Shown in pieces: positions 40,536 through 51,226 of a stretch of 64,000 nucleotides of DNA (position 1 is its first letter; each line of letters begins with the position of its first letter). Source of the stretch: CAZNPA01 sp964575095 (GTDB lineage Bacteria; Pseudomonadota; Alphaproteobacteria; Rickettsiales; SXRF01). The translations under genes and the position numbers were made by a program. Below the pieces are notes generated by a model. It saw only the letters and a list, made by a program, of their open reading frames with translations. It did no database searches and was not told where the DNA came from. The stretch spans positions 124,001 through 188,000 of the forward strand of contig CAZNPA010000003.1 of NCBI GenBank assembly GCA_964575095.1. Reading direction: 5' to 3'.

Positions 40536-40598
40536 AGTGACTCTATACTTCACATAATAGCAGCCATCATCTGATGGGCTGCCTATAAGGACGACTAT

Positions 40599-41861
40599 AT
40601 GCAATTGCTAAAAAACTTCACTGAAGCGGGCTTACCCCCGCAACTCCTGCGCTCCCTTGAGCGCATGGGATTCGTTACCCCGACCCCCATCCAGGCACAG
40701 GCAATCCCGCCCGCCATGCTGGGACGCGACATCATGGGCACGGCGCAGACCGGCACCGGGAAAACCGGCGCGTTCGGCGTGCCGCTGGTCTCGACCCTTC
40801 TCAATAACCCGCGCGGCACCGCACTCATATTGCTGCCGACGCGCGAACTCGCCGCACAGGTGATGGACGCGCTGAAGCAAATGCTTGGCGACACCCGCAT
40901 CCCGACCGCCCTTCTTATCGGCGGCGAATCCATGCCCAAGCAGTTCCAACAGCTCAAAATGCGCCCGCGCCTTATCGTCGGCACGCCGGGCCGCATCAAC
41001 GACCACCTGCAACGCGGCACGCTCATGCTGCATGAGACGCGCTTCCTGGTGCTCGATGAAACCGACCGCATGCTCGACCTCGGCTTCGGCGCACAGCTCG
41101 AAGCCATCGCGCGTTATCTTACCGCCAAGCGCCAGACGCTGATGTTCTCGGCCACCATGCCGGACAACATCCTGAAGCTGGCGGCGAAATATCTTTCCGA
41201 CCCGATCCGTATTTCCATCGGCTCGACCACCGCCACGGCTCCCAACATCACGGAAGAGCACGTACGCGTGAGCGAAGGCGATAAATATGCGCGGCTCTTA
41301 TCGGAACTGGATAAGCGCACCGGCACCGTCATCGTCTTCGTAAAAACAAAATGGGGCGCCGAGAAACTGGCCGGCAAATTGTGCAAGAACAAGCACCAGG
41401 CTGACGCGCTGCATGGTAATCTGAAGCAAAACCAGCGCGATCGCGTCATCGCCGCTTTCCGTGATCAGAAGCACCGCATCCTGGTCGCCACCGACATCGC
41501 CTGCCGCGGACTGGATATTCCGCATATCGAGCATGTCATCAACTACGACCTGCCGCAATGCCCGGAGGATTATATCCACCGCATCGGCCGCACCGCGCGC
41601 GCCGGCGCCGAAGGCTCGGCCCTGAACCTGCTGACGCCGCAGGACGGCGACAAGTGGAACGCCATCCAGCGCTTGATCAACCCGAACGCAGCGCCGACAA
41701 TGCCGCGCAGCCCGTCCGGCAACAAGCCGTCGGGTGGCCGCTCCGGCAATGGCAATAATGGCGGCAACGGTGGTAACAGCGGCAATAATAATCGCCGCCG
41801 CCGCTGGCACGGCAAGAACCGCTCAAGCGGTTTCTCTCAGGCCGCCGCCGCTCAGGCGTAA
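40599..41861 (+). CDS. DEAD-box ATP-dependent RNA helicase
   Basis: 420-residue RNA helicase of the RhlE/CsdA type. Q motif GFVTPTPIQAQAIP, motif I AQTGTGKT (K55), Ia PTRELA, motif II VLDETD (D153-D156), motif III SAT (184-186), and motif VI HRIGRTARAG. Motif II reads DETD instead of DEAD. The C-terminal tail (from about 370) is Gly/Asn/Arg-rich, fit for RNA binding. Flanked by two csp genes, so a cold-adaptation role in unwinding mRNA or rRNA is likely. Confidence 0.93.
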   Translation: MQLLKNFTEAGLPPQLLRSLERMGFVTPTPIQAQAIPPAMLGRDIMGTAQTGTGKTGAFGVPLVSTLLNNPRGTALILLPTRELAAQVMDALKQMLGDTRIPTALLIGGESMPKQFQQLKMRPRLIVGTPGRINDHLQRGTLMLHETRFLVLDETDRMLDLGFGAQLEAIARYLTAKRQTLMFSATMPDNILKLAAKYLSDPIRISIGSTTATAPNITEEHVRVSEGDKYARLLSELDKRTGTVIVFVKTKWGAEKLAGKLCKNKHQADALHGNLKQNQRDRVIAAFRDQKHRILVATDIACRGLDIPHIEHVINYDLPQCPEDYIHRIGRTARAGAEGSALNLLTPQDGDKWNAIQRLINPNAAPTMPRSPSGNKPSGGRSGNGNNGGNGGNSGNNNRRRRWHGKNRSSGFSQAAAAQA

Positions 41862-41878
41862 CGCAAACGCAAGGCAAT

Positions 41879-41914
41879 AAAAAAGGCGCCTGGGAATTCC
41901 CAGGCGCCTTTTTT
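41879..41914. terminator. Bidirectional terminator
   Basis: A perfect 36-bp palindrome: aaaaaaggcgcctggga and its complement, with A run on one side and T run on the other. It serves the converging helicase and csp genes. Confidence 0.93.
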
Positions 41915-41927
41915 TCGTAAGCTAAAC

Positions 41928-42143
41928 TTAAGCGGCTTTATCGAGCAGCTTCAGGTTAACGGCCGAGGTCTTGCCTTTTTCCGTCGCCAGCTCGTAGCTG
42001 ACGCGTTGGCCTTCCTGCAGCGTGCTCATGCCCGCACGTTCCAGCGCCGAGATGTGAACGAACACATCGTTGCCGCCTTGTTCGGGTTGAATGAATCCGT
42101 AACCTTTGGTCGGATTAAACCACTTAACGATACCATTAGACAT
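41928..42143 (-). CDS. Cold-shock protein (CspA family), second copy
   Basis: 71-residue cold-shock domain, MSNGIVKWFNPTKGYGFIQP with RNP1 KGYGFIQP and RNP2 VFVHISAL. Very like the csp at 40254, so the pair probably arose by duplication with the helicase between. AAAGGAG lies upstream of the ATG. Its leader shares a two-hairpin structure with the first copy. Confidence 0.95.
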   Translation of the reverse strand: MSNGIVKWFNPTKGYGFIQPEQGGNDVFVHISALERAGMSTLQEGQRVSYELATEKGKTSAVNLKLLDKAA

Positions 42144-42173
42144 TGTAGGGTCTCCTTTAGACAGTTGGCACTA

Positions 42174-42231
42174 CGCCACCATGGCGCAGTGTAATGAAGA
42201 GTTCCATATCCAGTATCCCGGAAACTCTCTT
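42174..42231 (-). promoter_or_regulatory. Two-hairpin csp leader, copy 2
   Basis: On the minus strand: hairpin A from agagagtttcc (42220-42231) to ggaactctt (42197-42205) with inner ccgg-gata-ctgg; hairpin B gcgcca-tg-gtggcg (42174-42187), ending 30 nt before the csp ATG. An apparent plus-strand reading frame here (from 42106 or 42181 to 42336) is most likely only the antisense of this leader. Confidence 0.6.
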
Positions 42232-42301
42232 TCAAAGCGCACCCATCTACCTAAAGAAGATCAGAAGCTCATAGAAGAGATATATAGAAAACTCGGCCGC
42301 C

Positions 42302-42329
42302 ATACTACACCCTCTCGGCGGGAAATCAA
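42302..42329 (-). promoter_or_regulatory. Possible promoter of the second csp gene
   Basis: On the minus strand TTGATT (42324-42329), 16-nt spacer, TAGTAT (42302-42307). This would give a leader of about 150 nt containing the two hairpins. Confidence 0.4.
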
Positions 42330-42335
42330 GCCGTA

Positions 42336-42374
42336 ATCAGGGAAAAAGGGGCGCTTTACCGCTTTTATCCTGAT
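42336..42374. terminator. Hairpin in the divergent csp/kinase gap
   Basis: atcagg..aaaag.ggcg pairs with ccgcttttatcctgat (42336-42374), with a few mismatches. It insulates the divergent csp and kinase-like genes or is a leader element; apart from this and the csp leader I see nothing else in the 42144-42439 gap. Confidence 0.4.
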
Positions 42375-42439
42375 AATATGGTGTGTTGACTTCCTTCGGC
42401 TTTCGCCGCTTAATCCCCATAAACAAGGAAATAACCGCC

Positions 42440-43486
42440 ATGAACGCCAAAGGGGCGCTTGCCCTCGCCTTTTTCCACCTGAAGGAGGACAGGTTGCTGG
42501 ATTCCGTCACCCGGGTGATCGACGCCTGCGGATGGCAGGTCTTGTGGCAGCAAAAAATCGAGGCCGGCGCACGGCATGCGTTCCTGATATTCGACGCCGC
42601 GCCAAATACTCGCGATCCTTATCATAAACTTGCCAAGAAACTCGGCAAGCGGCTTAAAGCCACCCTCCTGACAGAGGAAGCGCGGATATGGGACGCCATG
42701 CAAAAACTGGCGCCCGCCGACATTGAACAGCTAAAAAATAACAGGACGGAAGCCTACCGCGCCATGCACCCGGAGGATGACGACGTGAAGGTGATGTCCA
42801 CCCTGCCCGGCAATTCCGTGCGCTCGCGCATCGAGCTGGTCGAGATCGCAGGCAAGAAATACGTGCGGAAATTATTCAAACTGCAATACGCCCGGTTCCT
42901 GACGCGGGAAATCGAGGCGAGAAAATACCTTGCCCATCCGGCCATCAGCCCGCTGGTCGCGTATAAGTACAATTATCTGATTATTCCTTATTATGAGCCG
43001 CGCTTCGACTGGCGGGACGATGGCCTCAGGCTTTATCCGCTGGCGTGGGCGCGCGACGTGATGCGCGTCATGGATTTCATCAGCCGCCAGGGCTATGCCA
43101 TGATCGACTGGCATCCGGGTGCTGTGGTGGTAGACAAAAAAGAAGGCGTGAAGCTCGTGGACTTTGAATACGCCGTCCCCGCCCAGCGCCAGGGCACGCC
43201 GCTGGACGAGAGCATCGATTATAAGGGACTGCCGCAGCAGTCCTCCATCGAGCATCCGGGAAGAACGAATTGCAGCTACGGACATATGTGGTATCCCGTA
43301 CTGGGCGTGTCGCTCTCGGCGCTGATGGAAGCGCCGGACTATGCGCTGCACCTAAAACGCGGTATATTCATGCTGACGGTGAGGCTGCCAAAATATCTGC
43401 TGCGCAGCATCGAAAACATGGTAAAATGCCTCCGCTGGCTGGTGCGGCCACCGTATCACCGGGATGGAGACATTATTGTAATATGA
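42440..43486 (+). CDS. Protein-kinase-fold small-molecule or sugar kinase, unknown
   Basis: 348 residues. The C-terminal 220 look like a kinase-fold domain: K144 in KKYVRKLF as the ATP-binding lysine, E157/E159 (TREIEARKYL), a hinge-like YLIIPYYEP, catalytic-loop MIDWHPGAVVV with D223, and KLVDFEYAV with D241 in the DFG place. The first 120 residues are unrelated to anything I know. Families with this pattern phosphorylate LPS sugars, antibiotics or choline. AAGGA precedes the ATG. A methyltransferase gene follows after 76 nt. Confidence 0.7.
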   Translation: MNAKGALALAFFHLKEDRLLDSVTRVIDACGWQVLWQQKIEAGARHAFLIFDAAPNTRDPYHKLAKKLGKRLKATLLTEEARIWDAMQKLAPADIEQLKNNRTEAYRAMHPEDDDVKVMSTLPGNSVRSRIELVEIAGKKYVRKLFKLQYARFLTREIEARKYLAHPAISPLVAYKYNYLIIPYYEPRFDWRDDGLRLYPLAWARDVMRVMDFISRQGYAMIDWHPGAVVVDKKEGVKLVDFEYAVPAQRQGTPLDESIDYKGLPQQSSIEHPGRTNCSYGHMWYPVLGVSLSALMEAPDYALHLKRGIFMLTVRLPKYLLRSIENMVKCLRWLVRPPYHRDGDIIVI

Positions 43487-43562
43487 CGCGGTATGCTTGA
43501 CTTCAAGACCAGTCGAATGATACATGTCGCAGTGTTGGCGTGGCCTTAAAAAAATAGACTAC

Positions 43563-44348
43563 ATGAAACAAAACATAAAAGATCTCCCTGCAATGAATCC
43601 TTTCGGCATTCGCGTAAAAAAAATTATTAAAAAGGCGGGAAAGAAATTACGCGGCAAGAAAGAAAGACTCTATGTTTTTGAGCGCATCAATGCGGCTCAG
43701 GGAATGCCTAAAAACGGCATGGATCATGATACGGTACAGATACTTAATCTTCTGAATTATACGAAGACAAGCGGTAGCGACTATACCGGCCAAAATTTTC
43801 CCGCCGGGTACCACACGCTGGAAATAAAAGATTTCCACCTGGCGGGGCAGCGCCATCCGAAAAAACGTTTCGATATCGTTCCTTTTGATTTTACCGGAAA
43901 GACCGTTCTTGATATTGGCTGCAATCAGGGCGGTATGCTGTTTAATATAGCCGATAAAATATCTCATGGTGTGGGTATTGATTACGATTATCGCGTGATT
44001 AACGCGTCCAACAGAATCAGATCACACACCCATACGCATAATCTCTCTTTTTATGTTTTCGATCTCGAAAAAGAAGATCTTAATCTTATCAGGGATATGA
44101 TTCCCAATGGGAAGGTTGATATTGTTTTCCTCCTCGCCGTATGCATGTGGATCAAGAACTGGAAACAGGTGATCGATTTCGCGCAAGAGATATCAAGCAA
44201 TCTGTTGTTTGAATCGAACGGACGGAAGAAAGTGCAAGATGAGCAAGTTGCGTATCTTCGCAGCCGCTATAAAAATGTTCAGCTGTTGAGCGACCAATCG
44301 TTTGACGACAGCGGCCAGAAATCCCGTAAGCTCTATCTTTGCAATTAA
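43563..44348 (+). CDS. Class I SAM-dependent methyltransferase
   Basis: 261 residues, basic N terminus (FGIRVKKIIKKAGKKLRGKK) then a Rossmann-type domain with SAM motif KTVLDIGCNQGGMLFNIA and acidic GIDYDYR. The overall pattern is close to glycan or small-molecule methyltransferases found in surface-polysaccharide loci. Base composition is clearly more AT-rich than the rest of the window, suggesting transfer. Start at 43563 is chosen; an upstream ATG at 43524 is in frame. Substrate unknown. Confidence 0.75.
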   Translation: MKQNIKDLPAMNPFGIRVKKIIKKAGKKLRGKKERLYVFERINAAQGMPKNGMDHDTVQILNLLNYTKTSGSDYTGQNFPAGYHTLEIKDFHLAGQRHPKKRFDIVPFDFTGKTVLDIGCNQGGMLFNIADKISHGVGIDYDYRVINASNRIRSHTHTHNLSFYVFDLEKEDLNLIRDMIPNGKVDIVFLLAVCMWIKNWKQVIDFAQEISSNLLFESNGRKKVQDEQVAYLRSRYKNVQLLSDQSFDDSGQKSRKLYLCN

Positions 44349-44483
44349 AAAACTGGGCTCTCAACGCCCCGATGGAATACCTCCGCATCCTCCGCGACGA
44401 CGACCAGGCGGCGGCGTGAGCGATATGAAATTATACTAGAAAATGCAGTTAATTCCTGATACCCGATACCCCTCGTTCCTGAT

Positions 44484-44559
44484 GGGGCCGTAGCTCAGTT
44501 GGTAGAGCACTTGCTTTGCAAGCAAGATGTCAGCGGTTCGATTCCGCTCGGCTCCACCA
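44484..44559 (+). tRNA. tRNA-Ala (TGC anticodon)
   Basis: Acceptor GGGGCCG/CGGCTCC with the G3-T70 pair that marks tRNA-Ala, D arm GCTC..GAGC, anticodon arm CTTGC-TTTGCAA-GCAAG, T arm AGCGG-TTCGATT-CCGCT, encoded CCA. It lies outside an rRNA operon. Confidence 0.97.
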
Positions 44560-44570
44560 CTCTCTGGAAA

Positions 44571-44927
44571 TCAATCTCCGATAATCTGCGTCAGCTTCTT
44601 GATCGAATCGCCGAGATTGTTATGTACCGTCGAAGCGGCTTCTTTGACGCCGTCATACTGATGTTTCAGCTGCTCCAGCGCGTCGTCCATGCTCTGGCGT
44701 TCCTTACGCAGGGCTTCGTTTTCGTGGGCGAACGCCATCAACTGCTCGCTGCGGCGGTTGTCTTCCAGCCGCTGCTCAGCCGTGGAAAGCGGCAAACGGC
44801 GCTCTAAACGCGTAATTGCCGTGAGCAGGCGCTCGGTAGCCTGGAAAAGCGGCTCGGAGACGTAAATATCTCCGGCATTTTCTTCTTCTTTTTGGTTGAG
44901 AAGTTCACGCGCGTGTGCTTGAACCAT
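44571..44927 (-). CDS. Coiled-coil protein (DUF4164-like)
   Basis: 118 residues, helical throughout with heptad patterns: ATERLLTAITRLERRLPL, EQRLEDNRRSEQLMAFAHEN, LRKERQSMDDALEQLKHQY. No signal peptide or membrane segment. The position next to tkt-gap-pgk and the pattern resemble the short coiled-coil protein found beside zapA in alphaproteobacteria, so a link to cell division is possible but not shown. It is divergent from tkt. Confidence 0.65.
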   Translation of the reverse strand: MVQAHARELLNQKEEENAGDIYVSEPLFQATERLLTAITRLERRLPLSTAEQRLEDNRRSEQLMAFAHENEALRKERQSMDDALEQLKHQYDGVKEAASTVHNNLGDSIKKLTQIIGD

Positions 44928-45003
44928 AATACGATTTTATCCCCCGGGTTGTTGCCGCAACATAACATGCCCGCCGGAAAATAAAAGTACAAATAAAAAA
45001 CAT

Positions 45004-47000
<1,997 letters not shown>

Positions 47001-47001
<1 letters not shown>

Positions 47002-48005
47002 TGGCGATTCGTGTCGGCATAAATGGTTTAGGGCGCATCGGACGCTGCGTGCTGCGCGCGATCTATGAAACGGGCGCGAAAGATATGGAGCTGGTTGCCG
47101 TCAACGGCCCGGCGCCGGTCGAAACGCATGTGCATTTGTTGAAATACGATTCGGTGCATGGCCGCGCAGCGTTTGACGTCAAGGCATCGGGCGAAAATAT
47201 TTCCGTTGGCGGCGATGTCATCCAACTCTTTCACCACAAAGACCCCAAACAGATTCCGTGGGGAAGTTTGGGCGTCGATATCGTCCTCGAATGCAGCGGC
47301 AAATTTAACAAAAAATCCGATGCCGTGCCGCATCTGGCGGCGGGCGCAAAACGCGTGCTCATCTCCGCCCCGGCGGAAGACGCCGACGCCACCATCGTCT
47401 ACGGCGTCAACAACGCCGGCTTGAAGGCAGAACACAAAGTCGCCTCGGTCGGATCATGCACGACCAACGCGCTGGCGCCGCTGCTTAAGGTGCTGCACGA
47501 CGCGGTGGGTATCGAATCCGGCTTCATGACCACCATCCACGCCTATACCGGCGACCAGAATTTAGTCGACAACAGCCACAAGGATTTGCGCCGCGCCCGC
47601 GCCGCCGGGCTTTCTATGATCCCAACGTCGACCGGCGCCGCCAAAACCATCGGCCTCATCATCCCCGAATTGAAAGGCAAGATCGACGGCGTTTCCATCC
47701 GCGTGCCGGTGCCCAACGTGTCGATGATCGACTTCACCTTCACCGCCGGCCGCGACATCAGCAAAGACGCCATCAACACCGCGCTCAAAGTGGCGGCAGA
47801 CGGCTCGCTCAAAGGCGTATTGAGCACGTCCGACGCGCCGCTGGTCTCCATCGACTATACCCATAGCCCGTATAGCAGCATCGCCGATTTGACCGGCACC
47901 TATGTGACGGGCAAGCGCTTCTGCCGCGTCGCGTCGTGGTACGACAACGAATGGGGATTCGCCTGCCGCATGCTCGATGTGGCGAGGCTGTGGTCGTCGC
48001 TATGA
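47001..48005 (+). CDS. gap: Glyceraldehyde-3-phosphate dehydrogenase
   Basis: 334 residues. N-terminal Rossmann GINGLGRIGRCVLRA, catalytic C153 (GSCTTNALAP) and H180, and WYDNEWGFACRM. The loop after the second strand reads AVNGPAPVETHVH: the Asp that normally selects NAD is missing, so coenzyme preference may be relaxed. It overlaps tkt by one base and pgk by four. Confidence 0.95.
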
Positions 48006-49228
48006 ACGGCTTCCCGCGACTGGAAGACGTCAACGTCACAAATAAAATAGTTTTGGTGCGCGTCGATTTGAACGTGCCGATGCAGGGCGGGCGGGTGACG
48101 GACAAGACGCGCATCACGCGGCTCTTGCCAACCATCGAATACCTCATCAAGAAAAAAGCCAAGATCGTGCTGCTGTCGCATTTCGGCCGGCCGGAAGGGA
48201 AGCCCGATCCTTCCTTGTCCTTAGCATCGCTGGTCGATGCGGTGTCGAAGGCGCTGGACGGCAAGCCGGTGGCGTTTGGCGTCGATTGCGTCGGCCCGGA
48301 TGCGGAAACAGCGGTCAAAAAACTGAAACCCGGCGATGTGCTGCTCTTAGAAAACCTGCGCTTCCACCCGGAAGAGGAAAAAGGCGGCGATGCGTTCGCC
48401 CGCCAGCTTGCCTCTTTAGGCGACATCTATGTCAACGACGCTTTTGCCGCCTCGCACCGCGCGCACGCATCCGTCACCGGTATTCCGAAATATCTGCCCG
48501 CCGTGGCAGGCCGCCTGATGGAAGAGGAAGTGCGCGAACTGGCGGCGCTTTTCTCCGATGCCAAGAAACCGATTGCCGCCATCGTCGGCGGCGCGAAAGT
48601 GTCGACCAAGCTCAAGCTGCTCAACCATCTCATCAAAACGATGGATGTGCTACTCATCGGCGGCGCCATGGCCAATACGTTTTTATATGCGCAGGGCCAT
48701 AAGATCGGTAACTCGCGCTGCGAAAAAGACATGAAAAAAACGGCGCTGACGATTCTGAAAAACGCGGCAAAATACAACTGCCGTATCATCCTGCCGAGCG
48801 ACCTTGTGGTGACATATAAGTTCCGCAAGCAGGCCGAATGCGAAGTGATGGATATCGAACATATACCCGCACAGGGTATGGCGGCCGACGTCGGCCCGGC
48901 AACGGTGGAAGAATTCGCGCGTGAAATAGCCTGCTGCAAAACCGTGGTTTGGAACGGCCCCATCGGCGCGTTCGAAACGTCGCCGTTCGATGCCGGCAGC
49001 GTCACGCTGGCGCGCGCCATCGCCCGGCTCACCGCCGGGAAACATTTGCGTTCGGTCGCCGGCGGCGGCGATACGGTGGCCATGCTCTCGCACGCGGGGC
49101 TCAAACAAAAATTCAGCTACATCTCCACCGCCGGCGGCGCGTTCCTCGAATGGCTCGAAGGAAAAACGCTACCGGGCGTGGCGGTGTTGATGAAAGAGAA
49201 TAAAATTAAAAGGCGGGTAGTACGTTGA
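48002..49228 (+). CDS. pgk: Phosphoglycerate kinase
   Basis: 408 residues. VLVRVDLNVPMQGGRVTDKTR, LLSHFGRPEGK, LLENLRFHPEEE, and the C-terminal nucleotide loop GGGDTVAMLSHAG are in order. Slightly longer than usual near residue 280-300 (RIILPSDLVVTYKFRKQA). Overlaps gap (ATGA) and the next unknown gene (TTGA), so translation is coupled through the cluster. Confidence 0.96.
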   Translation: MNGFPRLEDVNVTNKIVLVRVDLNVPMQGGRVTDKTRITRLLPTIEYLIKKKAKIVLLSHFGRPEGKPDPSLSLASLVDAVSKALDGKPVAFGVDCVGPDAETAVKKLKPGDVLLLENLRFHPEEEKGGDAFARQLASLGDIYVNDAFAASHRAHASVTGIPKYLPAVAGRLMEEEVRELAALFSDAKKPIAAIVGGAKVSTKLKLLNHLIKTMDVLLIGGAMANTFLYAQGHKIGNSRCEKDMKKTALTILKNAAKYNCRIILPSDLVVTYKFRKQAECEVMDIEHIPAQGMAADVGPATVEEFAREIACCKTVVWNGPIGAFETSPFDAGSVTLARAIARLTAGKHLRSVAGGGDTVAMLSHAGLKQKFSYISTAGGAFLEWLEGKTLPGVAVLMKENKIKRRVVR

Positions 49229-49626
49229 CACAAAAAGTGATTATCGTGCATACGCTGGAACATGCGAAAGCCGCATTGCAAACGGCGGATCAACTAGGAA
49301 AGCCGGTGGCGCTGCAATCGGCGCCGGATGCCATTTTCTATGCCGGAAGCCTCTACCTGCTGCATCTGTTTGACGAAGCGAAAAGAAAGTATCCCAAGAT
49401 GGAAACCACCTGCATCGTCGATTGCACCGACGCCGAAGCAGAGGCGATTGCCGCTATGCAAACGGGACATACGCATATCAGAATCGTGAATTCCGCGCGC
49501 AAAGCCTTGGATATTGCGGCGCAATACGGCATTACCGTCCATACCGGGCGTTACGAAGCGCTTGACTTGCTTACCGTCAAGGATACAAAAGTCGCATGTA
49601 AACGTTGGTTGGGCGAGGGTGTATGA
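49225..49626 (+). CDS. Conserved-position unknown protein between pgk and fba
   Basis: 133 residues, starting at TTG (49225) that overlaps the pgk stop. Alternating strands and helices: KVIIVHTLEHAKAALQTADQ, VALQSAPDAIFYAGSLYLLH, TTCIVDCTDAEAEAIAAMQTG, HIRIVNSARKALDIAAQYGI. This looks like a small alpha/beta sandwich without obvious catalytic residues. I know of unnamed proteins in this position in other alphaproteobacteria; function unknown. Its stop overlaps the fba ATG. Confidence 0.75.
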   Translation: MTQKVIIVHTLEHAKAALQTADQLGKPVALQSAPDAIFYAGSLYLLHLFDEAKRKYPKMETTCIVDCTDAEAEAIAAMQTGHTHIRIVNSARKALDIAAQYGITVHTGRYEALDLLTVKDTKVACKRWLGEGV

Positions 49627-50582
49627 AAGCGATGCCGAAGATGAAAGAGCTCCAGGCGCTGACGCCGAAAGTGAAAGAGATTCTTTCGCATTACGAAGGC
49701 GCCTCCAGCGGCACCAAAGCCAACCTCGCGCGCATATTGATGCACGGCAAGCTGGGCGGCACCGGCAAGCTCGTCATTCTTCCCGTCGACCAGGGTTTCG
49801 AGCACGGCCCGGCACGCAGCTTCGCCAAAAATCCCGATGCCTACGACCCGCATTACCATTACCAACTTGCCGTCGATGCCGGGCTCTCGGCCTACGCCTC
49901 GGTGCTGGGGATGCTCGAAGCCGGCGCCGACACCTTCGCCGAAAAAATACCGACCATCCTTAAAATCAACAGCGCCAATGCGCTCTCGGCCAAAGGCATC
50001 GCGCCCGATCAGGCGGTCACCGGCTCGGTCAAGGACGCGCTCAAGCTCGGCTGCGCCGCCATCGGCTTTACCATCTACCCCGGATCACCGAAATCCTACG
50101 ACATGATGGAAGAAATCGCCGAGATGGCGACCGAAGCCAAAGCCAACGACCTGGCGGTGGTCATCTGGTCGTACCCACGCGGCGGCGATCTGTCGAAAGA
50201 AGGCGAAACGGCGATGGACGTCACCGCTTATGCCGCGCACATGGCAGCACTCCTCGGCGCGCATATCATCAAGATCAAGCCGCCGACCGAACATATCGAA
50301 CAGGCCGAAGCCAAAAAAGTTTACGACGAACAGAAAATTCCGATTAAAACGCTGGCCGAGCGCGTGGCGCACATCAAGCAATGCTGCTTCAACGGCCGCC
50401 GCATCGTCGTCTTCTCCGGCGGCACGGCCAAAGGCGAAGCCGACATCATGAACGAAGCCCGCGCCATCCGTGACGGCGGCGGCAACGGCTCCATCATCGG
50501 CCGTAACACCTTCCAACGCCCGCGCGCCGAGGCGCTGAAACTCCTCGATAATATTATCAAGGTCTATAAGGACGAGGCGTGA
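49623..50582 (+). CDS. fba: Class I fructose-bisphosphate aldolase (DhnA type)
   Basis: 319-residue Schiff-base aldolase of the DhnA/FbaB type. LVILPVDQGFEHGPARSF and the lysine in HIIKIKPPTEHIE, then VVFSGGTAKGEAD, are characteristic. Start ATG 49623 overlaps the preceding stop; its own stop overlaps the GTG of thiE. With tkt, gap and pgk it forms a lower glycolysis/pentose-phosphate cluster. Confidence 0.93.
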   Translation: MKAMPKMKELQALTPKVKEILSHYEGASSGTKANLARILMHGKLGGTGKLVILPVDQGFEHGPARSFAKNPDAYDPHYHYQLAVDAGLSAYASVLGMLEAGADTFAEKIPTILKINSANALSAKGIAPDQAVTGSVKDALKLGCAAIGFTIYPGSPKSYDMMEEIAEMATEAKANDLAVVIWSYPRGGDLSKEGETAMDVTAYAAHMAALLGAHIIKIKPPTEHIEQAEAKKVYDEQKIPIKTLAERVAHIKQCCFNGRRIVVFSGGTAKGEADIMNEARAIRDGGGNGSIIGRNTFQRPRAEALKLLDNIIKVYKDEA

Positions 50583-51226
50583 GCGAGAAATGCCGCCTCT
50601 ATCTTGTCAGCCCGCCGCAGATTGCATTAGCTGATTTCACGAACAAATTGAAAGATGCGTTTTCCGGCGGCGATGTAGCGTCGTTCCAGCTGCGCTTAAA
50701 AAACGCCAGCGACGATGAAATAGTGAAAGCGGCGGAGATTCTACTCCCCATCTGCCATGAGCATGAAGCGGCGTTTATTTTAAACGACCGCGCCGATCTG
50801 GCGGTACGATGCAACGCCGACGGTGTGCATTTGGGGCAAGACGACATGCCGATTAAAGAAGCGCGCAAAATAGTCGGCGCCGACCGGATCATCGGCATGA
50901 GCGCGCATGCGTCGAAACATCTGGCGATGGAAGCCGGCGAGCAAGGTGCCGATTACGTCGCTTTTGGCGCATTTTATCCGACCAATTCCAAACCCAAGGA
51001 GAAAATCGGAAAATGGGGCTCGCCCACCCCCGATATTTTATCCTGGTGGCAGGAAACTATGGTCTTGCCGTGCGTGGCGATCGGTGGTATCACGCCTGCC
51101 AACTGTACGCCGCTTATCAAGGCCGGAGCCGATTTCATTGCTGCCATCACCTCGATATGGAGCCATGAGAAAGGTCCGGGAAAAGCAGTCGAAGAATTTA
51201 ACGAAGCAATAGAGAGAGCATTATGA
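50579..51226 (+). CDS. thiE: Thiamine phosphate synthase-like protein
   Basis: 215-residue TIM barrel joining HMP-PP and thiazole phosphate. FILNDRADLAVRCNADGVHLGQDDMP is the ThiE signature, with GMSAHASKHLAMEAGEQGADYVAFGAFYPTNSK and VAIGGITPANC following. The usual QLRxK phosphate loop is FQLRLKN. Starts at GTG overlapping fba. A TenI-like role cannot be excluded; the pathway partners are absent from the window. Confidence 0.85.
   Translation: MSEKCRLYLVSPPQIALADFTNKLKDAFSGGDVASFQLRLKNASDDEIVKAAEILLPICHEHEAAFILNDRADLAVRCNADGVHLGQDDMPIKEARKIVGADRIIGMSAHASKHLAMEAGEQGADYVAFGAFYPTNSKPKEKIGKWGSPTPDILSWWQETMVLPCVAIGGITPANCTPLIKAGADFIAAITSIWSHEKGPGKAVEEFNEAIERAL

Noticed and set aside
42106..42336. 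Plus-strand reading frame of 76 codons upstream of the second csp
   Set aside because: It lies antisense to the csp leader, whose hairpins explain the sequence; no ribosome site and no recognisable protein.
44372..44419. Short GC-rich frame MEYLRILRDDDQAAA before tRNA-Ala
   Set aside because: Could be the tail of a lost gene, but 15 codons are too few to support a pseudogene call.
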